Shown: in pieces, positions 12,147-22,831 of the stretch
How positions within the stretch are numbered: the stretch's first letter is position 1
Layout: each line of letters begins with the position of its first letter
From: Terana coerulea
Lineage: Eukaryota; Basidiomycota; Agaricomycetes; Polyporales; Phanerochaetaceae
NCBI GenBank assembly: GCA_024811115.1
Contig: JAKOGH010001191.1
Coordinates: 186,001 to 250,000 of the forward strand
Reading direction: 5' to 3'
DNA length: 64,000 nt
Program-made: the position numbers and the translations under genes
The notes under the pieces: model-generated
What the model saw: the letters and a program-made list of their open reading frames with translations, nothing else
Databases searched by the model: none
Told to the model about the DNA's origin: nothing

Positions 12147-13774
12147 ATGTCTGTCGCCGCTCGCTCTCAAAAGCTCCTCGCCCTGGTCGACCTCATCAGC
12201 AAGACCTCTCAGACCGTCATCCAGGAATGGGAGAAGGAGGAGTCGCCAGCTGCGGCAATCCCTGCCACGGGCAGTGGGCCACAGACGCGTCTACCCTCAT
12301 TCGAGCTCTACAACGCACAACGCACGATAATTGCTGCGTGTGGAGCCTTCACCGAGCTGGTTCACAACCCGCAGCAGCGTCTCCTGGAGGTATCCACTGG
12401 GTACTTCGAATCTCGTGCCCTACACATCGCCGCGGAACGTCGTATTGCCGACATTTTGGCCGAGGTTGACCAGGCCAAGGGTCTTTCCATCAATGACCTC
12501 AGCGTAAAGACTGGAATCAACGCGCACAAACTCGGTGAGTATATCAGCCACCTTATGGGATCACAGTATTCACCAGACATTGCAGGACGGGTTATGCGTA
12601 CCTTGACGTCTGCGCACATCTTTCTCTGAGGTCCAGGAGAATCACTTCGCCAACAACAACATCAGCGCATGCCTCGTAGGTAATGAGCCGTTCCGCGCAT
12701 ACATCGTGGCCCAGTACGTGTCTTTTCTCTGGCTCTTACTTCATGGCACTCACATGGCATATTCTAGCGCTATGGACATTTACACGGCTTCCGACAAGCT
12801 ACCTGATATCCTTCGCGACCCTGTGAAGGGTAACTCGACGGCCGTCACTTGCACAGCCTTCACCGAAGCTTTGGGCACCACCAAGTCTCGCTGGGACTGG
12901 CTCGAGGAAAAGGTTCAACTTCCCGATGGTTCGTTCGGACCGCGGCCCAACCTGGAGATCTTTGGCCTCGCAATGATTGGTGGTGGACGCGTCATGGGTA
13001 CTCCTCTCTACTATGGTCAGTCAGCAACCTACCGAACTAGTATTGCACGCTCAAGCCCCGTACAGATTTCCCCTGGCAGTCTCTTGGTTCTGGTACCGTT
13101 GTTGATGTTGGAGGTGGAGTCGGTAAGTGTTCGTTTGTTTAGGATTTTCATCTCAGGACTGATGGACGTAGGTGGCATGAGTTTGGATCTTTCGAGGATG
13201 TATCCCAACCTCCAGTTCGTAGTCCAAGATCGACCCCCTGTTATCGAGCAAGCCAAGGGTATCTGGAAGAAAGAGCACCCCGAGGCCCTCGAGAAGCGCG
13301 TCACTCTTATGCCTCATGACTTTTTCCTGGAAAACCCGGTCAAGGGAGCGGATGCATACCTTCTTCGCTACATTCTGTACGTACTCTGCAATACCCGTGA
13401 GAGCTCTGGGTCGCTGACATAGCCACCTTAGGCATGACTGGGAGGACGACCGCTGCGTCGACATTCTCAAGGGCATCCGACTCTCCATGGGTCGTCACTC
13501 TCGCGTCCTCGTCGCCGATCAGGTCATGAACACTACCCTCGGCTGCCCGGAGCTTGCCCCCGCGCCCTCCCCGCTGCCGGCGAACTACGGAATCTACACT
13601 CGGCTCGCGCACGAACGCGACCTGGACATGCTGACCCTGATCAACGGCATTGAGAGGACCCCCGCACAGTTCCGGACCCTGGCGTCTCGTGCCGGCCTGG
13701 AGGTCGCCAGGATTTGGGAGTGCAGAGGCATCATCTCGATCACGGAGATGCGGCTCCCTCAGTCCGTCCTGTGA
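12147..13774 (+). CDS. SAM-dependent O-methyltransferase, plant/fungal class
   Basis: Would transfer a methyl group from S-adenosylmethionine to a hydroxyl of a small aromatic or polyketide substrate. The N-terminal half is a winged-helix dimerisation region (SRALHIAAERRIADILAEVD, then SINDLSVKTGINAHKLGR). After several introns the Rossmann methyltransferase core follows: the glycine-rich SAM loop VDVGGGVGG is split by an intron, then MSLDLSRMYPNLQFVVQDRP, then YLLRYILHDWEDDRC, where the catalytic His of this class normally sits, then DILKGIRLSMG and a C-terminal RIWECRGIISITEMR. The HDWEDD join is made by removing the intron just after YILYVL. Start MSVAARSQK is 54 bases after a TATA box. 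Most similar in type to fungal secondary-metabolite O-methyltransferases; the natural substrate is unknown. Confidence 0.88.
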
Positions 13775-15672
13775 AGAAGCTTCCCGCTTTCGAAGGGTGA
13801 ACTTCGCTGAATAGACGGGCTCTTGGGCGACTACGGTCAGCCACAGTCGCAACAGTGGAAAGATGGATTATGTCATGTGTATATAATGAACTTCTGCTTC
13901 GCAATTCAGAATTATCGACCGTCAGCTTGTCTCGGCTCGGATCAGAAAATAGAGACTACTATGGGGCGACAAGCGGCAACTTGCTCGTCGGCCGCAGTGG
14001 ACATAGGATATCGGAAACATTTGAATAGAAAAGTCCGACTTCGCTAAGCACGAACTTGGACCAGCTGCATACCAGCTCGAGTGACGGGTCCTACACGACT
14101 GTATCATAGGCACGTAGCACCATTCGTTTGTAAAGAGTGGTAGACCTGCAAACCTCACACGCGCGGACCTATAATGCGATTTCACGGCAAACCATGATAG
14201 TTTCGTGCGGTATCTGCTTCCGTCATACAACTCAAAGGACAATGAACGGTCTAAAAATGAAAGGCTTACTACATCATCACACGCTGTGATCAGTGCATAC
14301 AATGCGGTAGAGCCTTCGCCCCTGACGTTTCTGTGTCATGAGCAAAGCAGTCCGGGTGCAATAAATCTGTCAAGTTCGAGTACGTTGCTGGGTGTCGGCT
14401 GAAGAATTAATTTCCGGACGGGTTCTGACATGGAGCCATTAGACGTGGCAGATGTATCAAGGTAACTGATCAAAGCCGAATATCTCACCGCGGGAGCGAA
14501 GACAGCACTGAGCTGATACCTCACTACAGACAATCTTTGATTTCGTTGAAAGCTCCACAACGGCCGAAGGACCCGTTGATGGTCGATCTTTAAGTCTAAG
14601 CCGCGGCAGAAGATTTCCTACCATACTTACAAACGAAGATTTTGATGCTACTATGCGAGCGTAGGAGACCGTGACGATTACGCGGGTTCGACGAAGGTAC
14701 GATCGAAGTGCCCGCTTCGGACAAGGAAGCACCGAGACCGAAACGCCTATCAATGCGAAATGAAGTTCCTAGGACAGGTCTCCATAAGCACAGAAGGATT
14801 GAAACCCGGGCTACTCACTCACCGCGTGCTTGTTTGCCTCGCAGCATCAGAGAGCCAGCATAGTCAATCCTTGAAGAGCGTTTGGAAACCCAAGCTGACA
14901 GTGGCAGGAGACTGGAGTTCCGCGCATGTCATATACAGTGTGAGGTAGTGCTACACTGATGGGTTGTCCCGCACTTCAACATGCGCGGGTCCCGTCGCGG
15001 AGGCCTGTGTGACTGCCGAGCCAGCATGTCCTTTGCAGGCCAGCCTATAATTCGTTTTGCAGCATAGTTAGCTAAAGTCTCCTGCGGAGCGCAATTTTGT
15101 GTTACGGCTTAGATGGCATAGTCTGAAGTAGCTACTTACTGGACAGGAGGTCACGGTGCTCTCGAGTCCGGAAAACATCTCGATGTTTTAGCGCTCGGCT
15201 TGTGGCGCAGAGTAACATTACGTGACGGTAACACTACTGATGGCTGTTACTGTCACGGGCCGCTGGCAGCGTCGTGACGAGTCGACGACGTCGACCACAT
15301 CTTCTACAACACCAAAGCGATGCCTCCGACGAGGATACGCTCCGTCAGCACACGAGCAGACGTAGCTGGAAAACTGCACAAGATGTCTTGAAATGACTAT
15401 GGCTTAGACTTTCCGGCTGGATACTAGGTTTGTGCACTTCCTCAATTTTCACTTATCGGCGATAATTTACCGAGCGCAACTCTCCAGGCCAAGCCACCCT
15501 ATACTCTAGCAGGCAGAAATCCCCTCGTGCCGTACGTGTTGTTTGAGGGCTGCTTCCGATTGCTAATGCTACTTCCTTCAGACTTTGACAAGTGGGACTG
15601 ATGCGGGTCGCAGCTAGGAGTCACAGTGGCTTGAAATGTGCGACCACGTTAGTCAGACATTCAGGCTGGTTG
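13775..15672. other. intergenic spacer
   Basis: Nearly 1.9 kb without a recognisable gene. Base composition is more AT-rich than the flanking coding regions and the frames are short on both strands. No repeat or RNA gene seen. Confidence 0.5.
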
Positions 15673-16345
15673 TCACAAATGTAGCACGTACTGCATGTCC
15701 AAGTAAGTTTCCACCAGGTCCACTCTTTCCGATAAGGGCTTGAGGCCCTCGGGGATCTCCTTGAATGTAATGCCCAGCTCCGTAAGTGTAGCACGAAGCT
15801 GGGCATTGTACCGCCATGGATCTTCTAAGAACCGAATTCCATCGTCCTCCATCCACTCAGGAACAGGTTGGAGGAGGACTGTGGAAGTAAGGATGCTCAG
15901 AACGGTGATAGCACTGCATGAAATCATTCCTCCTCGTACCGAAGAGTGAGCGTCTGTAGAACGGCAGGGTTTCTTGCAGTGACTGATCCCGAAGTAGCCG
16001 TAAGCGTATGTCGGCAGCTTCTGGGAGGCCAGAAGTAGATGCGTAAACGATGGGGTCTATGGCAGATCTGTCACCCAAAAGCAGAACCTTTCCGCCGTCC
16101 TCTGCCCGACGTAAGACAGCCTGCTCTGCTTTTAGTTGGGCAGCCATGATGGCGTACTGCATCTCATACTTGTGGGTGTCACTTCGAGAAAAGCCTTTGT
16201 TTCTCATGACATCCCTTGCTACCTCTTTGATGCACCTCCAGCTACTGATATGTAGAGCCTCTTCTAACGCGTTGCACAGTGTCGTTTTGCCAGATGAGGA
16301 TGGTCCGACCACAAATACCGCCGTTTGCTCCCGCTGTGGCGTCAT
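15673..16345 (-). CDS. AAA/P-loop ATPase (AAA_28, NadR-like)
   Basis: Small P-loop NTPase of roughly 200 residues. Walker A is GPSSSGKTTLCNALEEAL near the N-terminus, followed by CIKEVARDVMRNKGFSRSD and LLLGDRSAIDPIVYAS, the usual order in NadR/AAA_28 kinase-like ATPases. One intron near 15910 joins YRRSLF to VLLQPVPEWMEDDGIRF; the C-terminus is DMQYVLHL. The start is the Met of MTPQREQ (16345), directly before the beta strand leading into Walker A; the frame is open further upstream, but that part has no conserved look. It is transcribed divergently from the RdRP-helicase gene with under 300 bases between them. The substrate is unknown; proteins of this type occur singly in many fungi. Confidence 0.8.
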
Positions 16346-16637
16346 CCTGATCAGTGGGAAAGCTTTAGCATCTTGGTGCTTTACTTCGGACCGTAAGAAC
16401 ATACATTCAAGCGATATGCGACGGGTATGTGGTCCTTTTCGGGTTTGGCTGTGGGTGAGAGTACTCAACCTACACCAGCGCTTCTCCGCAGGGTACATGG
16501 GTTTCCTTCCTGAAATAAGGTTAGGTCGCTAGAGTGGCAACCGCCTTCGCACTCACTCATCGATCAACCAACCTCTCGCTTCCACGCCCGTGCTTTGGAC
16601 AACACCATCACCTATCAAGCTCTCTCTCCGGATTACG
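16346..16637. promoter_or_regulatory. shared divergent promoter region
   Basis: The 292-base gap lies between the start codons of the AAA ATPase (-) and the RdRP-helicase gene (+), so both promoters must sit here or overlap it. No clear TATA box seen. Confidence 0.4.
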
Positions 16638-19600
16638 ATGGCCCCGGTCACTCTGCGGGACAATCCGACTCCCGACGATGATTCGTGGATATTCCATGCT
16701 ACAGTCCCTACCTCTCGAAGAATCGGAATGGGCCTACACCTCTCGTTCTCACCGGAAAAGATCACGCTCGACAGGGCGTTGTTTCCTCAAAATCGCATTC
16801 TGCAAGGGGACGAACTCGCCAAATTCGTTCTTGTCTCTTTCGAAAAGCTCAGGTTCCCGGATACGTCCTTTCGAGTCGCTCAGGAGTACATGATACGCTT
16901 CTTCAAGGCGGGGCTCTTCCTCAACGGCGTGCAATATCGGTTCTATGGGCACAGCAACTCTCAATTGGTACGTTGTTGTTGTCTACGCTCTGTAGCCTGA
17001 ACGATTTGGGGAAATTCTGACGTCCATTTCATAGCGTTCGCGTAGCTGCTTCCTACGAGAGGCTTCATCGGACGAAGAGCTGGATCGGAGGATATATCAA
17101 TTCGGAAATTTACGTGAAATAAAAAGCGCATCGAAGAGTACGTCTGCGTGCAATGTGTGTTTATTGCTGCCTTGCTTAGTGTTCTATGCAGGGGCGAAAC
17201 GGATAGGTCTTCTGTTCTCCGAAGCAAAAGTTGACTGGATCCTGGATCCCCGCTGGACCAATGACATCGAGGATATCGTTGTCGACGGCGAGAACTTTTC
17301 CGACGGATGCGGGCTCATTTCGCTCAAGTTTGCGAAGCAGCTAAGCAAACACATGCGTGTTATATTCCATGGTCGCCCGTATACTCCTGGGGTTTATCAG
17401 ATAAGGTGTGAAATATGTCCAATGTCTATTGCCTCTACGTGCTTATAGACCTGCGCTAGGTATCGAGGATACAAGGTGAATTTTGACACCAGCTGAAGTC
17501 CGTACTTACAGCTAAACACTTATCTTGCCGTAAGGGCGTTCTTATGCTCGATCGCCAACTGCAGGATTACCATGCTGTCTTTCGCAAGAGCCAGCGGAAA
17601 TTTATTGCTACGGGGAACAACACCTTTTCTGTGGTGGATCATTCCAGACCATATGCATTTGGGCGACTAAACAACGACATCGTTGTACTGCTGTCTAGTC
17701 TGGGCATCAGCACTGACGTATTCCTTGCAAAGCAACAGGAGTACCATGACTGGCTCCGAAGGGCGGGTGAAGACTGGGAAGCCGCCTTTGATCTCCTCTG
17801 TGCGTCCAATAAGTACGAGGACGGCGAACGCCTTCTTCTGGAGGGCATGGAATCCAACTCGGTACGCCGCAGCATCCGGGCACTGCAAAACAGCGAGCTG
17901 GCCTCTATCAAGAAGAACGACAGGCCGCGCGTACGTACCCTCATCCCCCAGTCCCGCCTCCTCTTTGGAGTCTGCGATCCCTACGACGTTCTCCGCGAAG
18001 GAGAAGTTCATGTGCGGATCACAGTCCCACGGAGAGGGGCGGTGACCTTGACCAACGTCGACGTTCTCGTCGTTCGGAACCCATGCTTGTATCCTGGAGA
18101 CTGCTTGAAGCTTCGTGCTGTGCATAACCCCGCCTTGGATCATCTGGTCGATTGCCTAGTCTTCGCTACTCGTGGCAAGCGCGCGGCACCGTCAATGAGC
18201 TCGGGTGGAGATTTAGGTACGTGTCTACATATAGGTGAGGTAGAGCAGTATTGATTGTGCAATCCTAGATGGCGACAAATTCTTGGTTATATGGGATAAA
18301 GATTTGGTCCCCAAACAGGTCGCGGAGGTGAGTATCATGACCCTATCCTAGCCCAAAATTCACCAATGCTTTCTTAGTCCTATGACTATCCTGCACCACC
18401 AGAAAGGGCTTCCAACGAGGTGACTCGGCAAGATCTCGCGAAACATTTCGCATCGTACAACAGGTGACTATGCAGTTTGTGCTGTCCAATGCCTTAGCTA
18501 ACCCTCACTGGCACAGCATTACTATGGGTCGCGTCGCTGCCTTGCACCAGAAATGGATCAGGCTCCGGCCGAACGGAGCGATGAGTATTGAATGCCAGGA
18601 ATTAAATGCTCTGTATTCGCTTGCGGTGGATGGCGGCTCTGTCAAAATCCCCGACCGTCTTACCAAGCTTCCCGAGAAGACGGATACGACACCCTATGTT
18701 CTTGAGGAACTCCACGAGGCGGCGCAGAAGTTCTCGGAAGAATTTCACCAGATAGAACTGGATGGCCAGCTGGGCCTCGAAGTCACCCGTGATGTGGCCA
18801 ACGATATGATCCTGCGGCTTTTCTCCTCCCAAAAGGCGCTTTTATCCGAGTACGAGCTGGTATGCAAGGCAGCTGCGATTGCCCGAAAACACTCCATCGA
18901 CATGCGACCTTACGTACCGCACATCGATTTTAGCGCTCTGGCGGTGTCAGAGAAGTATGCGATTTCTCAGATGTTCGACCTACAACCGGCTGAATATCCA
19001 TATATATGGAACAGGTATGCAGTCACGTTCTTGGGAATTCAAGATGCTAATGCATGGAACAGTCTTGTTCGGTCGGAGATCTTGAAGCGAAAGGATCTCG
19101 AGGAGAAAGAGCTCGGTGGACCGCTCCGCCTACAGAAGATGTACTCCTCGTCCGTCCAAGGGAGGGCAGCATTCTTCGAATATCTCAAGGATGCCGTTCA
19201 GAACTATAACCGCAGAGTCATCATATTCAAGGTAATTGTCTGGTTTGCGATCGTTTGTCATTCACTCATCCACAATATTTGTAGACGGACGACCGGTTTT
19301 CCAGCGGCATATTCCTGCGGGGATCAGTGGAATGGGATGCGGACGCAAGCGCTCATTATTCTTTATAATGACGCTATGCTGACTCGTCAAGCAGCATGTC
19401 GTGGACGACAATATCCTTGCTTGCTCTTTCTTGCCGCAGTCCACTACCATCATTTCTACTTACAAACGTGGCGTGAAAGGATGGGTTTTGTCCTGTACGG
19501 ACAACTCGCTGCAGCTGTTCAACCGACAACGAGCAAACACATTTATCTTCATGACTCGCCCTCCGGAGAAGTCTGGTGCGGATATCATCACAAGTATTGC

Positions 19601-22594
19601 TTTGCAAAACTTCTCTCGATTCGTGCAACAAGTACGTCAATGAGTTGTGGTGTTTTATTTTTGTTATTAAGGCAATACTGTAGCAATACGGCCGCATGAA
19701 CCGAACACCTGTAGTCGCCCTCGAAATTCATGTCGTGTCCAATCGCGATCGTGTGGCTCAACAGATGTTCGACTTACGGTTCGAACAGTACGTGTTTCTT
19801 TCTTCCCTGATGTTTATTGTCTAAGTCGATTGCAGTGTCCAGACCGAAGAATTTCTCCGACGCTTCGACCATCGTCCGGGTACCTATGTTCCAAATGCTC
19901 TCTTGAGCGTAAACTGGGACGAGAGACCTGCCGAGGACCGGGCGGTTCTTCTCGAGAACCGGGAGAACGCCACTCGTGTCCTCTCGGCTGCCTCCCTGGA
20001 GGATCACTTGCGGTACTTCCACGACGCACGACTTTACCGTGCCGAGGATCGGCTCTTCTGGATCTTCGAATCGCTCTTGGATAGGGAGGAACTTCCTCTT
20101 GAGGAAATAGACGTGTGCCTGGAAGGTTGGCCTGCGTTGGCGTACAGTGCTCTCAAACAGTACCTGGAAGAGAACGCTGACCGGGAGATCTCCACGGCTG
20201 TCCGAGCGCGGCTTGCAAACTCGGTCGTTCGGCATGTTATTCGCTCTGCGAATGAGCTGGGAGTGGCCGCCCTAGCTGCACTGGAACGAATGGCATCGTT
20301 CATCAACGACATGGATCTCCCAATATACCACGACCTTCTCTGGCTCGCATGTCTCAGCGTACGCCCCCCGAGCTGGTCCAAGAGATCCTTCTCGTCATGC
20401 ACGATGGTCGCGGCTCTGGACGGGCTTTTCCGGCTGTCTACGAGTACGCCCACAAACATTCGCTCGCCGTGGCCTTTGACCGTGCGGAGGAAGCCGCAGA
20501 CGCCTGTCCTTGCGACGAACAAGGCAGACCAAAGCGTCAGCGCGAAGCCCCAATATCTGCGAAGCTCCGTCCGATGCCTCCGCCCAAGACACCCAAGGGC
20601 GAAGAACCAGAAGTGCCCACTCCAGAAGAAACATCAGCCTTGCCGACGCACGTCATGGCGCATGTCCGCGTCGATCTCAAGACCCCTATCAGAATTCATT
20701 CTCACGTCCGATTACGAGTGGCATCCCGTCCCGAGCACTCTACCTTACCCGCTGCTATTGTCGACGCCATTGTTCTACGTGCCAGTCGGGGAGAACTCGC
20801 TTTGGACGTGCTACACCCGCTGCCTCCAGAATATGCCACGGTCGACTGGCACTTGTACGAGGCCGGAAGCACGATTACTTCGCGAGCGATGCTTGATGCT
20901 GTCCAGCGGCTAGCCATCGAGGGCTTTGACTGCTGCAGCTTCCGTGATATCATCGTAGGATCTGAAGCAGTCCAAATACCTGCCGCTGACGACGCCAACG
21001 CGGAGCAGACCGATCTTGCACTTTCGGCGCCCTTGAACGATAGCCAGAGGCATGCGGTGATTTCTGCCAAGCTGGGATTCCTAAGCTTGATATGGGGCCC
21101 ACCCGGTACGCCAACGCCGCTCGTCGATTTTATGCTGTGACTAATTCTATGTCTGAAAATTAGGGACAGGCAAAACAACTGTTGTTGTACAGATTCTTCT
21201 GCGCTTCTTGAGGACCGACCCTGAATCCAGGATACTGATGACGGCTTCTACGCACAATGGTAGGCTTCCGTGATCTTCGATAAATTTCTTGTTCTGAGCA
21301 CCTGTGTGTTAGCGGTGGATAATGTGTTGGAACGATTCGTACGAGAGAATGCCAAAACGAATTTGCTTCAGGACGACCAAATCCTACGCGCTGCGACGGA
21401 GATATCGAAGGTCAACAAGTCACTTCAGAAATACACAATTGACGCAAGACTCGGGCGGAAACCTGAACGATGACCCTCGTCTCATCAAGAAGGCGCAGAA
21501 GCGCGTGAAGGACGCTCGGATTGTGTTCACGACGTGCACAGGAGCAAGCCTCGGTATACTACGGAAGACAGACTTCGACATCGTGCTCATTGACGAAGCA
21601 TCGCAGATCACCGAACCCGCTGCGCTCATTCCACTGGTGAAAGGATGCAGGACCGCTGTCATGGTAGGAGATCAGTGAGTTCACAACCAATGCTAGGTAT
21701 TACTGTTCAGCTAATCATGCCGGTGCGCAGTGTCCAACTGCGTCCTACGGTGAAATCAATGGGCAAAGCGCTTGAGTTTGACCGATCTCTATTTGAACGT
21801 CTCTACACTGGACCGCTATACCAAAACATGACAAGGACAATGCTCGAGGTGAGTAGGCGCTGTGGTTCTCTGGTCGCAGACGCTGATGAGGAAATGTGGC
21901 ATTGCAGGTACAATATCGCTTTTCTGAGGCTATCGCCCGGTTTCCGTCCAATGAGTTCTACGAGGGTCGCTTGTCGACCGGTAATCCGAACGAGGCTGCC
22001 ATATCTCGGCTCGCTTGGTCCTCATTCCCATGGCCAGACTTGGAAGGCACCGGCACCATTTTCCCTGCCGTGTTTGTTCCCTGCCCAACCGAAGAGGACT
22101 ACGGACGCTCATCGAAGAGCAACAAGGGCCAAGCGAACCTGGTCAAACACATAATCACCTCGCTACGTATGCTCCAGTTTCCGGAACCTCGCACGACTGT
22201 AGATGGTTCTACCGACGACAATCGGGCGACGCTCTCGAATCAACTGGCTTCATTCTCAATCGCCGTTCTTACCCCGTACTCCCGCCAGGCTACCCTTCTC
22301 AAGCAGATGCTTCCGCAAGGTCTCAACACAGTCGTTAGCACCATCGACGGGTTTCAGGGCAGAGAGAGCGACATCATCGTACTCTCTACGGTCCGAAGTA
22401 ACATGGAAGGTGACCTCGGGTTCGTCGACGACCCTAGGCGGCTGAACGTCGCGTGGACCAGACCTAAAGTTGGTCTCATCGTCGTCGGAGACCCAAAAAC
22501 TCTAGGACATAGCGCTCTCTGGGCAAGGGCGATTGCGTACTGCAAACACGTTGATATACCACCCCCGGAAGTAGTAGAGCAGCGCAGACCTTAG
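16638..22594 (+). CDS. RNA-dependent RNA polymerase fused to an SF1 (UPF1/SDE3-like) helicase
   Basis: A predicted ~1,750-residue RNA-silencing protein. The N-terminal two thirds is a cellular RdRP of the QDE-1/RDR family: TNDIEDIVVDGENFSDGCGL, then QIRYRGYKGVLML, then SRLLFGVCDPYDVLREGEV, VRNPCLYPGDCLKLRAVHNP and HLVDCLVFATRGKRA, then the catalytic SGGDLDGDKFLVIWDKD. The aspartate motif is split by an intron (18217-18268). A GC-AG intron (19345-19391) fits WDAD joined to QHVVDDNIL. The C-terminal third is an SF1 helicase: Q-motif region LNDSQRHAVISA, Walker A GPPGTGKTT (split by an intron), ASTHNAVDNVLERF, DEAS box VLIDEASQITEP, VGDHVQLRPT, TIDGFQGRESDIIVLS and RRLNVAWTRPK. Exons join in frame except at 20364-20369 (a C6 run needing one more base) and near 21453 (one extra base, or a second GC-AG intron). 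Start MAPVTLRDN; the Met at 16590 is an alternative. It would make double-stranded RNA for Dicer, with the helicase clearing template. Confidence 0.85.
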
Positions 22595-22831
22595 TCAATT
22601 GCATTTAGGAATTCGAGGAATAGATCGCGGTTGACTGGAAATAAATGTTGTGCGTGATATACAAGATTCTCCGGAAACTTCTCAATACGATGTTGAACCG
22701 GAAGATAGTGGAGGGCCACTGGAGAAATCGAGAATTCCCCGAACTCCATAACGAGGCGTTGGAGGGGGAAGGAGAATGGAGTTAACCATTCGGGATTTAG
22801 ACAACTAAATGTCAAGACTGTCACTACTCAG

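Noticed and set aside
20349..22594. Helicase as an independent gene starting at MSQRTPPELVQ
   Set aside because: No promoter or gap precedes it, its first residues continue the upstream protein after a one-base correction, and the upstream frame has no natural stop there. Kept open as a finding.
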